64,000 nucleotides of DNA from Isoetes taiwanensis. Taxonomy: Eukaryota; Streptophyta; Lycopodiopsida; Isoetales; Isoetaceae. Both the position numbers and the translations under genes were made by a program. Each line of letters starts with the position of its first letter. Position 1 is the stretch's first letter. This document shows, one piece after another, positions 26,101 through 36,624 of the stretch. The DNA lies in NCBI GenBank assembly GCA_021234155.1, contig JAJEKV010000014.1, positions 10,125,563 through 10,189,562 of the forward strand, read 5' to 3'. The notes under the pieces are model-generated. The model searched no databases. It saw only the letters and a program-made list of their open reading frames with translations, and was not told the origin of the DNA.

Positions 26101-27660
26101 AAATTGCAAGAAGGAGTCTATGTAAGTAACAATCAAGGTCCTTTTGGAGCATTCTGCTACCAGATTGGGATGGATCGAATGCGACCAAGTTCATTTGATA
26201 ATTTTGATGCCGACCCTATTCGCTACATTCTTGTGACCATGGGCTACCGCAGATTTTATGATATCTTGCAAGAGGGGCCAGAATCAGCTAGTTTCCTCCT
26301 CCGACATGGATTATTTGATTGGATTTCCAGCTTTTGATTGGACTCAGCATCCTACTAGTGATGCCTACCGCTTTCAACTTTTAATAGCTTTGAATTTGAC
26401 CAATCCTTTTGCCCCCAATCCTGAACATCTTTGCTGCTTATTGTACCCCTTTTGAAACCTCCAGTGGGGATGATGCCCATAGAATCATCATTGCCTTGCC
26501 CAAGAAATAGTTCTGGCTTATTCTTGTTTCTCTTCTCATTACAAGAATGAGGTTATTTGAAGCCAGTGAAGAGGTTCTTCCTCTCCTCGCAATCTGTATT
26601 AGCGTATCTCTTCAGCATAGCTCTCCTATGCTGGTTGATTTTTTTACGAAAGGCCATCAATACGGTGGGACATATCTCACAAAAGAGTGGACATATAAAG
26701 GCAAAGTGCTCTTCTCATTCAATTTTACTTAAGTGACATAGATTGCAGATCCTTTTTGAGCAATTTACTGTAGGCCTCTCTGCTCGATCAGAAGTTGATG
26801 TGGTGAGACTCCGAACTCTGCAACAGCAGGTTTCACATTGGGTGCTGATGAATCCTTTTGAGATAACATTTTTGAGAAATTCATCTTCGTGGGAAGTTCT
26901 CGCGTAGCTGCCAACATTGAGAAATTCATCTTCATGGGAAGTTCTCTGGTAGCTGCCATGTTCAGACTCCAAGTACACCCACAACCATCATTGAAGAGGC
27001 ACTTTGGAACATCTTCGAGCAGCTTCAATTGGTTGATTTATAGACTGGAAATAATTCACACATTCTTATGGCGTCTTGAACATTTCACTTTTGTGTTAGC
27101 CAGATTTATGCTATGAATTCTCTTTCTTTGACAAGTTGTCAGGCCAATTCTCGAGGGCCTTTTGAGAAGAGGATAGCAAAGTGGCATAATCTGCATTGAG
27201 GAGAATGAAGATGCCTCCTTCTTGATTGCCCTTTTTGGTCCTGGTTTTATGAAACAAACTGATCCTTCTTATTTTTGGGATATACTTCAATGTGATTTGA
27301 ACTTGGCAACATATACATTGAGACACCTTTATTTATCTAATCTGCTGTGCATGATGGCTTTAGTACATGCATTTTTATTACCCAGTATCACATGCATATT
27401 CTTAACATATTCTCCTCTCTTGTTTGTAGGAGTCAGCCTCCATCAAGGTTGCAAAACAAGACTTGCAGTTTGGATTTGATTGTGATGTCCTTTTGCCACC
27501 TGAGAGTTTCCTTAGCCTGCGGCTGCCATTTGTTTACTTCGTTGAGCAGGACAATCAATTACAGCCTCTTCTTTCCAAGTCAGATTGTCCAGAGAATAGT
27601 GCATGGCTTGTCAAAGGTACAACTGTACGAATAGCCTCCAAGGTGGGCTTAAATAGATGA
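20181..27660 (+). CDS. SMG8: SMG8, subunit of the SMG1 kinase complex (nonsense-mediated decay)
   Basis: Four exons join in phase 0: 20181-20732, 20953-23736, 24533-24586 and 27430-27660, giving about 1,206 residues. SMG8 together with SMG9 binds and restrains the SMG1 kinase that phosphorylates UPF1. Visible landmarks: the N-terminal GVIVVGAIGRLEEDVSQLLN (P-loop-like fold start), VCHVILLVQERARFEP opening exon 2, VILLGRP near residue 411, a poly-Ala stretch near 489-505, the conserved HACACGRSRKLRDDPFDY near 710, GFEHECPSGHRFFL near 972, a CPHC pair near 1083, and the C-terminal LLPPESFLSLRLPFVY and AWLVKGTT. An in-frame TGA at 20,142 bounds the start to 20,181. Intron 3 is unusually long (2,843 bases). 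The protein ends VGLNR right after the conserved ASK; GTGGGC there could be a donor to a further exon, so the last five residues are uncertain. Confidence 0.92.
23737..24532 (+). other. SMG8 intron 2
   Basis: Bounded by TTTTTG/GTATGT and TTTCTGCAG/GTAACACC. The ORF of exon 2 runs 36 codons into it before a stop, which is read-through of the intron, not protein. Nothing else is recognised inside. Confidence 0.85.
24821..25027 (+). repeat. ~104-bp tandem duplication in SMG8 intron 3
   Basis: Two units starting ATACTTAGATAGGGAA at 24,821 and 24,925, each running through CACAACAGAATAAATTG to TTAGTTAAATGTTT. A few substitutions and short indels separate them. Confidence 0.88.
26874..26963 (+). 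repeat. 45-bp tandem duplication in SMG8 intron 3
   Basis: Two adjacent units starting GAGAAATTCATCTTC at 26,874 and 26,919, each ending in GTAGCTGCCA plus a few bases, with only a handful of differences. Confidence 0.88.
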
Positions 27661-29361
27661 AAGTGACCAGTGAACCATATAGTTTTATGCGAAGGCAGCC
27701 TATTGTAGAGCTATATCATTTGGTATGTACAGCTGATGCTGTAGTAAAGTTTATGCTTTATGCTGTTTCCCGTTTTGCATGCCTGCGAGCATGCTCGGAA
27801 CTAACTGCATCGATACGTTATATCTGAAAGGTATGTCAAAAATTGGTCCATATAAATGGAATGTTTGTTTAGTGCATTGTAAAAGCAGATCTCGACTAAA
27901 AGATTTTCTTCCTCAGGGCTTCTGATAAAAATGCATCATGCCTGTTGCACGTCATGATAGATGCTTGGATCGAAAGGTATCACTGCACTTATTATTTGTG
28001 AAAAGTATTGCTTGTAAAGATAATAATATTTCTGATGAAACAGGTTAGTTGGCTTGAGAGTTGAAGGTAGTGGGCTTTGATGCCAGTGGAAGTAGCTAAC
28101 TAAACGTGAGTTTCTATATTCAGAGTGGGATTCACTTATATTGAAGTAATGTACATGGCCTTTATTGCAGGGTTTACAAACATATGGTACAATCATGAGA
28201 GAACGCTGTATTGTTCAAGCAACATAGGCTGGTCATCCTAGGCTGCACATTTGGCTGGATTCTGCTTGATTGGCTCTTGTGGTCGTAGCAGTGCCATTTA
28301 TGCTGGTCATCCTAAGCTGCACATTTGGCTGAATTCTGCTTGAATGGCTCCTGTGTTCTTAGTAGTGCCACTTAGAATATAGGACATTAATGTATACATT
28401 CTCATCAATTGCATAGTGAGGATGGGAAAGAAGTTGGCTGCACGGATAACAATCAAATCCTCAACGGCATGAATTGGAGGGTCAGTGGGTAGTTCTTTTT
28501 AAATTCTATTAACTAGTACACTAGTATCAATTAAGGTATTATGTTATTTTTGAAGGCAATATAGGGAATTGTATAACAATATAGTACTTGGGTCGCCATT
28601 TTTTGTTGCGTGTTAATATAAATGTGCCACGTGGCATTCCTCTCCATTGCAGAATGGTATTTGGGTCTACCATTCTGCATCTCCGGTTTCCAGCCGGTTA
28701 ATAACTCTGTTAACAGAGACTCTGTTTCTTTAGACAGGACCGACTAGAGAAGAAAGGGAAGAAGCGGGAGTGGAGCTATGCTTAAACACAAGCGCTGTAG
28801 ATTGCAGGAGAAAGCTTTGGAGCTAAGGAAGAAAAATTGGAGCCTAATTAACAGATTAAACCATCCCCTTTGTAGCGGTTGATGCTGAATCCAAATCCGG
28901 TCTATGCCAGGCAGATCTTAAGATTAAATCCTCCTGCGCTATGGCTTGCATGGCATTAAAAAAAACAGAGGAATACTACTTGTCTGGCTTGCATGCAAAA
29001 ACAAAGGAATACTGCTTGTATGGCTTTGCAAAAAAGAAGAATACTGCCGTAGCAAAACAAGCTTTAGCAAAGCTTGAACCCGGTGGCCATAGCTTGAAAC
29101 CTAGCGACCCACGATCCATCAGATTCTGACATGATAGACGCTGTGCAGAATCCCTACAAAGACAAGCAAATATATAAGTTTTAGAAAAGCCTAAACTAAA
29201 AAACCACTGAAATACAAACGAAAGCTTCATAATGAGGTGATTTACAGGGATGCTGCCTTCATTGCGCTCAATTTGCTCCATCGTTTGGCCTTCTTCGCCA
29301 TCACTGAAAGGCGGACTGGAAAACAAAAAAAGCAGGGGAAAAAATGGCTCCCCAAGTACTA
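27661..29361. other. SMG8 3' flank and intergenic DNA
   Basis: The first part is probably the SMG8 3' UTR. No other gene is recognised. A perfect 12-base palindrome TGCCACGTGGCA (G-box core) lies at about 28,625. ORFs at 28,941-29,129 are built from repeated Lys/Tyr/Ala-rich words and look non-coding. Confidence 0.4.
28228..28374 (+). repeat. 74-bp tandem duplication
   Basis: Units at 28,228 and 28,302 both start GCTGGTCATCCTA.GCTGCA and continue through TTTGGCTG.ATTCTGCTTGA and AGTGCCA. The copies differ at several positions. Confidence 0.85.
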
Positions 29362-29457
29362 TATTGTGGGTGCAAGGAAATTGGTCCCGCATTGCGGCGG
29401 GACCCCACCGGTCCACGCCGGAATGCGGTCCCAATTACCTTGCACCCATACAATACC
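29362..29457. repeat. ~95-bp near-perfect hairpin (foldback MITE-like)
   Basis: The left arm TATTGTGGGTGCAAGG.AATTGG and the right arm CCAATTACCTTGCACCCATACAATA are complementary apart from a few mismatches, and the complementarity continues inward through CCGCATT/AATGCGG and GGGACC/GGTCC around a short loop near 29,403. Both arms sit in AT-rich DNA. It could be a very short MITE or an inverted-repeat relic; a hairpin RNA gene is possible but unsupported. Confidence 0.7.
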
Positions 29458-31385
29458 TTTTTATTTTTGCGTATGTAGGAAAATGCTCTTATTTTGTTAA
29501 TCTATCAAGATGTTCCTATGTTATTCCTAAATACAATCCATGAAGACGAGATTCGTGGCTTTAGGCGGTTGAGTGCCATCTGTTCAAAGTGGTTGTGATA
29601 AAATTTGATGAAACAAGGTAAAGAGTCGATTGTGGTGCCATTTGTTCAATCCATCACGGAATAGAAGTTGGGAAGCCATTCTGCTTACCCTTTGAAAAAT
29701 GGTAGAAGTTATTTGTTAAGCAATCTGAGAATTAATTTCAGCTTATTATTTGTGCCTTTAGAAGCTCATTTTTCTCAGCTTGTGACAAAATTTGGCGAGG
29801 CAAGGTAAAGAATTGATTGTTGCTCAATCTAGGAAGTTGGGAGCTCGCTTAGCCTATGAACTTAGCCCATGAAAAATCGTAGAAGTCACTGGTTAAAAAC
29901 AAGGTAAAGAATTGATTTCATTTTATCGAAGCTAAAAAACTTGCACAAGTCTTTAAAAGTCTACACAAAACTGTGCACAAGAACCTACACAAGATTGTCC
30001 AGGAGAACTTCACAAAACCTTTGATTTAGGCAAACAAGGTGCTAATGCATCAATGGGTTGCCTGTTAGAAGACCCATTGACAGTGTACAACTACACAATA
30101 TTGTGATTACATGTAAGTGACAAGAAGAAGGAGTCATATCGCTAAGAATGGAAGCAAATGGCTATAATGTTAGGTCCGTTCTTGGTATTTGAAGGAATTC
30201 CTGCTTACAAACGTTTGCAAACATAGTCTTTGCTCCATTCTTGATCCAAATTGAAGACAGATATTTTGTGCTTTGAAAAAGGACAAAAATATGATTTTGA
30301 ACAAAATTTTTGGGGATTGGGTACTTGGTTGGTCCAAGTAAACAAATGTCTGCTGGCTGTAGAGCATGGGACATTGCATATTGTACAAGGCCACAAAAAA
30401 TATCATGAGTATAGGCTTAGATGACCTTTACCAAGTCGTGTATCGTACGGCTATGCAATATTATTGTGCTGAATATTTCTATAGTAAAGATTGTAGTAAA
30501 AATCATTTGTTAATCCCTAATTATGCACTCGCGGAAATCGATTCAGGGTTTACGCACTCTAGTTTAGCAAGATAGATAATGGCCAAAATGCTATGCCTAA
30601 TTTGTGGCGCCAATCTGCATGAACTGGTCGCTTCTCAGATTACAGGGCAGATATCAGATGTGGTAAATCGATGCCAAAAGCGGATATGCCGGTCAGGGTT
30701 CAAAATTGGGGGGGTTCGTCCCTGCAAAATCTGGTAAAAAAAAAATTCACGTCACTTTTTCAGGCCATTTTCGTAAGATTTTTCAAGGATTTCCAGTAAA
30801 CTACACTATAAACTCGTGTATTTCCGGCCTTAAATATAAGCAAACGTAATACACTGGGCTTAATTATCGTAAAATTTGGCCAATAATATGAGACGATTTT
30901 TCTTCCTCCGTTTATGGCGCCGCCATAGGTCGGTTTTTTTTCTCGGCAAGACCTCCATAGAATTTACGCATAGCCACAAGGCCGGGACCTCCATAGCCGC
31001 CGACCATTCCATTTGAATGTCGGAACCGTGGAGCTCCCACATCCGCCTCTCGGATTTGCTCCAAGGTGGTGCAGATCGAGCTTAAAACTCTTGGCTTTTG
31101 GCTTGCGATTGAATGCTCATGTGGGTTTGTGTTCTTGATCCCTCTGCCATAGCCGGTTTATGCTCCATGGAGACGATTTTTGAAGACCCAACTCGCCATA
31201 GCCGTTTCTTGCTCCCTCTCGCCGCCGCCATAGCCGTTTTGCTCTTGCCTCGCCTCTGCCATAGCATCATCGCCATCGCCCAAATGCGAGAAAGCCCCAA
31301 ATGCATAGAAAGCCCGCATCGGCCATCACCCGCCGGAAAAATGGCCCTGCCGGAAAATAAATTTCATGACGTAATTAGCGGGCGG
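29458..31385. other. Non-coding, unassigned
   Basis: No recognised gene. From about 30,890 to 31,290 the word CCATAGCC(G) or a close variant occurs repeatedly within G+C-richer DNA; its complement recurs at 4,560-4,650. Short ORFs here (for example 31,113-31,544) follow this repeat composition. Confidence 0.35.
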
Positions 31386-31550
31386 TGTATTACGTTTGAT
31401 AATTTCGGCCGGGGATCCGCCGGAAAATTTTCGGCGCCGCCAACCCGGCGGGCGACTGACTGCTCCGCCCGGCGTGGCCGCCTCGGCTGGCGGCGGGCCC
31501 GAAAAATTATCAGGCGGAATCCCTTCCGTCCGAAAATTATCTAATACGTT
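31386..31550. repeat. G+C-rich foldback of ~165 bp
   Basis: The left arm (GTATTACGTTTGATAATTTCGG, then GGGGATCCGCC and AAAATTTTCGGC.CCGCCA) is complementary to the right arm (GGCGGGCCCGAAAAATTATC, then GGCGGAATCCC and CCGAAAATTATCTAATAC) with scattered mismatches. It is markedly G+C-richer than its surroundings and has no coding capacity on its own. A small non-autonomous element is the likely origin. Confidence 0.55.
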
Positions 31551-33149
31551 TTTACTAGTTGCAGCAAATTCTAATTTCGGATCCTGATGCCGGTCTGTGC
31601 CACATAGGGTCTTGCTAGAAAAAGCAAGGTTTTTAACTGGATAACGGATCCCTGAGGCAAATCTTAGCCACATAGTTATATTACAAATGGCAGAGCATAG
31701 TAGCTATAATGGAGCATGTTGGCTGCATACATGGCGGCAAAATACACCTACAATCTGCAAATAGCATCAATTCACAGTAGAAGATGCTGTTGGCCATTCT
31801 ATATCTTGGTTTTAATCCATATATTTCAAAATCGATTATAAGAAATGGTAGTTCTACCCTAAGCTGGTGATGTCGGTCTGCTTGACAGGATCCCTTATTC
31901 TTACTCAGGTAATGCCTTTCTACATCATGAACAGCTTCTATATCTTCAAGATTTTAAAAAATGTTGTGGCTCTGGCATTCTAAATCGGGGCTAATATGAT
32001 GGAGGTGCATTGATGCCATAATCTTTACCTAGTCGTGGCATAATATGGAAAGAATGGTTTTGCCTCACTCTTTCAAGCAGAGTTGCAGAATCCCCTTTTG
32101 CATTTGCGAGCTCATTGGTCCCAATGTTGGGTGATTGCCCTCTGACAACCGATGCCACCAGCTCCTACTAATTGCTATTTTTTCTAGCACCTCAACAAAT
32201 TTGTCGAGCCTCTGCTCAGAAATTTTGATGCAGAACTAGGATGAACGGTTCCCAATTGACACTATTTTCTTGCAATTTTTCCACATGGGCTTCTCCCTCT
32301 TAGTCGAATGATCAGGCCGAGCAAGCTTTTAACAAAAGCCCCTTCTAATTTGGCCCAATATAGGCTGCCTTTGAATACGAACGTCTCTTTTTCTCAAGAA
32401 CACAAAGCCGCTGTTACAAAAGATTGAGACATCCCTTCAAATTGCAAGGCAAATTTGTTCCCACTGTAGTGCTCAAAGGGACGGATTATCAAATTTCTGG
32501 ATTAGAATAAAAGCCCTATGGACAAATCTCTCTTATTTTTGCTCTTCTTTGCAGAAGTTTAGGCATGATGCACTAAATTTCCTGGTACAGTTTCTTAATC
32601 TACGCTAGGCATGTTTGGATTCCTAATTGCCTCACTCTGTCAAGTAGAGTTACACAATCCCTCTCTGCCCATGGCTGCGCAGCCACAAAATAAAACCTGT
32701 GTAGATTATGCATAGGCCTGTGTATCATATGGATAGAGTGCTCCGGAAAGCACAGAGGGCTGGAAGTGTAAGATCAAGCCCGGCATCTTCGAAGTATCTT
32801 GCAAATCGGAGCCTGTTTCTGCTTCAATCTGCTGGTGTTTGGGATTGCTTCCTCGAAGAAATGTGGCCGATTTTGTCAGCATAGGTTGAGAATCAATTGT
32901 GCCTTTATCAGCAGCAAGCAATGGACTGCCTTTATCTGCAACTTGTGATCTGAGTAGGGTAACTCTTAGGATATATGGACTACTTGTCTATATAATCTCA
33001 CCCCTTCTGATCTATACACCTCGTCTTGATTTTTATGGGGACTTGGAATTGCTATGTACTTCTCGGTTATCCCTAAAGGTATAATCGCCAAAGTCGTCGT
33101 ACTCCTTTTCTTCCATCAGGGAGACACGATATTTTATACATCTTTTTAT
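31551..33149. other. Non-coding, unassigned
   Basis: No gene is recognised. A short phrase CCTCACTCT.TCAAG.AGAGTT with AATCCC just after it occurs twice (about 32,063 and 32,630). A 71-codon reverse ORF at 32,706-32,921 is open but matches no family. Confidence 0.35.
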
Positions 33150-34556
33150 TCCCAAAACCGAATAGATGCTCTCGGCTTATAACGCTGATATAATTCATTG
33201 GTATCTAGAACCTTTGAGTAGTTAAGCTCTCATTATCAGTTATTCCAACACCATTCCAACCATCCTCGGGAGTTTTTTGAATGTAACATCACCGTATATG
33301 CTAGACTTACTCTGGCTATTCTCACTGATTAAACTCTTCTCATATTCCTTAGTACGACGTATCTAAGATAGCCGACTCCAACCATTGGGATAACTTGAAT
33401 GCTTATCTCTGGTGGATCATACCTTAACCCAATATCTTCGTATATAAGCATATCATTATGCTTATTCTTTAAACCTTGTCAAGTAATATTTCACTCGCCT
33501 TGTTCGAATATTCTACCATCTTCCAATATGACATACATCTGGATGTCACAATCGACATCCTTGATATCCTCGCTAGTGTAGTATTTGATACTACTAAGTC
33601 CTTCCAACATCCACCATTCCTATCGTATTATTATGTGATATAGTAACATGTGTGCACCAACCCTAAGTCTAGACTCATATGTAACTCGTTGACATAGCCA
33701 CCTAGCTATGTTCATACTTGCCGCCAATTTATTTCCTCAACTCGGTTATCTGGTACCATAGACATGTTGTGGTTTCGACACCACACTTTCTAGACTCTCT
33801 AGCCTTAGTTTGCCTTGGTCCTCAAGCCCTAGTCACAAATTCCACAGGGGCAGATACCACATGTTTAGCGTCTAGTATAGGAACTCTTATTTTCATTACT
33901 TCCATATTCATATGGAATGTGAACTAAAAGTTCTATTATACGTCCTATCTTTTTCTAGTTGTGTTTTACCATTAAATGGTCCTAGTACGCATATACCAAC
34001 GCGGAGCTACTCTTTGGGATATACACACGATACCAAGTCCAGAGCGCATTCTCCTTGGTGAGATGTTCATTGGGCACCTACCTTGTTCCTACTCCAGACT
34101 TTGGTCTCTTCAAAGTGTCCCTCCAGATTCTCTGTATTTGAAACATTGTTTACAACAACTCTCAAGCTCCTCTTGTCTCATACTTGTCATGTGGGTACAC
34201 GACTTAACATACCTTGCAGCTTTTAGATGGTTGCACCTGCTCCTACCAATTGTCGTCTTCTCTTGACCTTGTGTGGAAACTATATTCCACACTATTGTCC
34301 AGTTATTCGGCATCTCGATGCTCCCAGCAGACATAAGATGTGTCCATTTCCTTAATTTATACCATGCATAATCGTCATGCATTTGACCAACGTCACTAAG
34401 CGTATCCACGTGGCTACGTGCTCATCTTAGTCGTCTATAATCTTGCATCTTTATTCCACGCCTCAGGAACATCAATCTCCTTATGAAACACAATGTATGT
34501 GTAATTTTATAATCCATACTTTATGCGACATTATTCTCTACCGTTCCGCGAATCCG
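33150..34556 (+). mobile_element. Internal fragment of the TGTGACGT-family LTR element (no LTR)
   Basis: From 33,328 it follows positions 1-340 closely, then carries about 0.7 kb missing from that copy, and from about 34,394 matches 340-496 before the similarity stops at CCGCGAATC (34,556). It is in the same orientation as the copy at the window start. There is no flanking LTR or primer site, so it is an isolated fragment. The left limit is uncertain because the first copy starts at the window edge. Confidence 0.65.
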
Positions 34557-35323
34557 GGCGTCACAGAACGACGCTTTCGTGTGGATGGGTCCAATAGTCT
34601 AGGATAGAACAAAGCGAGCACAGAGCTGGTTTCCTTAGTAACAAAGCATTGTCGGAAGGAAAAATTCATGGCTGCCATGGAACGATTACTGGATTGTCTA
34701 TTACTGTATTCGAAAGCTCCAAAGATTAGCAGAGAGACTTATCGCAGCTCCAAAAACCCCTGTTTTCTTGCATAAGGAACCCCCCTCCGATTTAACTATG
34801 GCCACGAAGTCACAGTGCCTAAATTTATGCCGGCATTCAAGAAGGTTCAAAGTATCTCAGAAAACACAGTCGTTGAGGCAGAGGTTTAAGGGGTGCAGTC
34901 AGGACTCAAAGCTGAGTCCCCCATCTTGCCAGAATGGCCCAAATGCACATATTCAAGCCCATAGCCAGAATAAAAAATTCCAAATATTTTGCCTCAAGAA
35001 ACACAGATGCCATAGTGCTCAACTATTCAAGCCTTTGTAAAATCTGTGTTATTGCAAATCTCACAGAGCAACGAAAATTTTCAAACTTTTTCACGGTTGA
35101 ATGAAGCAGCGAAATTTTTCAGGGACTGTGCTTTGGGAAAGGAATCGATTTCCAGCCCAAATCGCCCAAGCTGAAAATCTTGTAAATACCTGGCCCCAGC
35201 TCCGGTAATTCTGAGTTGTGCCTAATCTTCAGATATAATTTGGCTATATCTAAAGGTATCTACTCTTAAGCGGGCCAGTTTCTAGGCCTTTTTTTAGGGA
35301 GCCCATTATAAGGTGGAAGCTTA
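34557..35323. other. Possible first exon region of an unrecognised gene
   Basis: An ORF at 34,768-35,040 with an internal ATG at 34,798 starts MATKSQCLNLCRHSRRFK and is rich in Ser, Arg, Lys and Gln with almost no acidic residues, a composition like a plastid transit peptide. It has no recognised domain. It could be the start of the candidate membrane protein downstream, but no clear splice join was found. Confidence 0.25.
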
Positions 35324-35846
35324 CGAAGCTGCCATATGCTGGAAGGTTACGAAGGGAATATGTTGTCATATTGTCCTTTCCAGAATCTGCTAACCAGGAA
35401 AGCAGTAGTTCTAAAGGTAGAGTGCATAGGCCTGCTCCTTTACTTGTCATTTAGCCTAAATCTCCTCCTTAATCTCATAAAATATCTTTCTTATTATGGA
35501 GGTATGTATTCAGTGGATGCAGATGTCCATGAGGAAACAATCAAGTCATCTATATTGAGCATCTTAAGCTCTTTAGCATCTGCAGTGGCAGCATGCAGTA
35601 TTGGGAAATGCTTGGCATCTTTGCTTCCTTATCCATTTGAAGGTTAGTCACAGCGTTTTATGTTCTTTATTGGTTCTATTGATCCGTTTGCTATGCTTTA
35701 ACATATAGAATGTTGCTTCATTTGTCCCAGGATTTGGCCTTGCATTGATCACTTTAGTTGCAGCATTATTTTCTGCTTTGGTTGCCAGGCTTTCTTGTAC
35801 AACTGGAACAAGGATCTATATGTATACTCAGATGAATAATATGTAG
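35324..35846 (+). CDS. Candidate exons of a small membrane protein (partial, unrecognised)
   Basis: Three stretches read as exons. About 35,320-35,416 gives LPYAGRLRREYVVILSFPES and reaches TCTAAAG/GTAGAG, a good donor. About 35,505-35,641 gives VDADVHEETIKSSILSILSS and a hydrophobic continuation, ending ATTTGAAG/GTTAGT. About 35,731-35,846, after TGTCCCAG, gives FGLALITLVAALFSALVARL and then a stop after MNNM. The last two contain two likely membrane helices. I cannot name the family; a plastid membrane protein is one guess. The acceptor of the middle exon is not settled. Confidence 0.38.
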
Positions 35847-36607
35847 CAGGTCTATCGTTGTGTAGCTTTTTTACAAGGTGCAACACCTATCTAGGATTGC
35901 TGCTCTGGAGCACTCCTTTAAATAGAAATCGAAAGGTACAATATGTACATGAGTGTACATACTAGTACATAGGAGTACAAAAAACCTCCCTTTTATGGAA
36001 GGGAATGATGACCCTTATATGGTGCGATATGAAAGAACAAAAAACTTTTTTGGCAAGAAGTTATAACCTTAAAGTAATAAAATTAGAAATATTAAATACC
36101 AAATACTTCTAGAGCAAGGGTCGGAGCCCGATTGTTCTTTTCTAGGACAAAGAGTAATACTATCAGAAAGTTCAACTGAAACAGATGAAATCATGTGTGT
36201 TTTTTTCCCATTATCTCTGCGGTCGTCTCCTCTGGTGAAGGAAATGAAGAGGCAGTAGGCGCATTTACATGAATTGGTCATTCCTGGATTGCGTCGACCT
36301 CTAACATCCATCGCTGAGCATACCAAGCTGAGTAACAGCAATTTCCATGATCTTGAGTTACCATTCAGAATTGGTCCAGCCACAAAGCATTAATCTTAAA
36401 TTGATCCGCTCCCATTGGATTACCTTGGATCCAATTTATATCATATTTGACTCGTTGGATCATTGCATGTGGCCATGTGATATCTTGCTGGAAGCTGAGG
36501 GCATTCTGGCGTTTTCAAATCCTCCAGAAGATGATATATAATCTCCAGCCTGTCGGGATAATTGGAGAGGGTCTGTTTTCTTTTTAGTTGTGTACTAGTA
36601 AACGTGT
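35847..36607. other. Non-coding, unassigned
   Basis: No recognised gene. ORFs of about 100 codons on the minus strand (36,069-36,383) look like chance. Confidence 0.35.
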
Positions 36608-36624
36608 GCCCGGCGTTGCCGGGC
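36608..36624 (+). repeat. Helitron-like terminal hairpin
   Basis: A perfect 7-base stem GCCCGGC/GCCGGGC with loop GTT, preceded by TACTAGTAAACGTGT. Hairpins of this kind following an ACTAGTA-like stretch are common at plant Helitron ends, from general knowledge. A degenerate second copy (GTGTGCTCGGCATTGCC) lies at 36,838-36,854. No Rep/helicase gene is present, so at most this is a non-autonomous relic. Confidence 0.35.

Larger units (their letters stand above)
24587..27429 (+). other. SMG8 intron 3, 2.84 kb with internal repeats
   Basis: Bounded by CAATTTGAG/GTTTGTC and TTTGTAG/GAGTCAG; the protein continues in frame across it with conserved SMG8 sequence on each side. It contains two small tandem duplications (24,821-25,027 and 26,874-26,963) and several short ORFs, the most coding-like at 26,104-26,337 (contains DNFDADPIRYILVTMGYRR) and 26,547-26,732. 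None matches a family I know and none is needed for SMG8, so inserted or decayed DNA is the likely origin. Confidence 0.75.

Noticed and set aside
26104-26732. Coding-like ORFs within SMG8 intron 3 as extra SMG8 exons
   Set aside because: SMG8 homology runs directly from exon 3 to exon 4 in frame; these ORFs add sequence not seen in the family.
31113-31673. ORFs of 143 and 115 codons on opposite strands
   Set aside because: They follow the CCATAGCC repeat and the G+C-rich foldback; no domain and no splice context.
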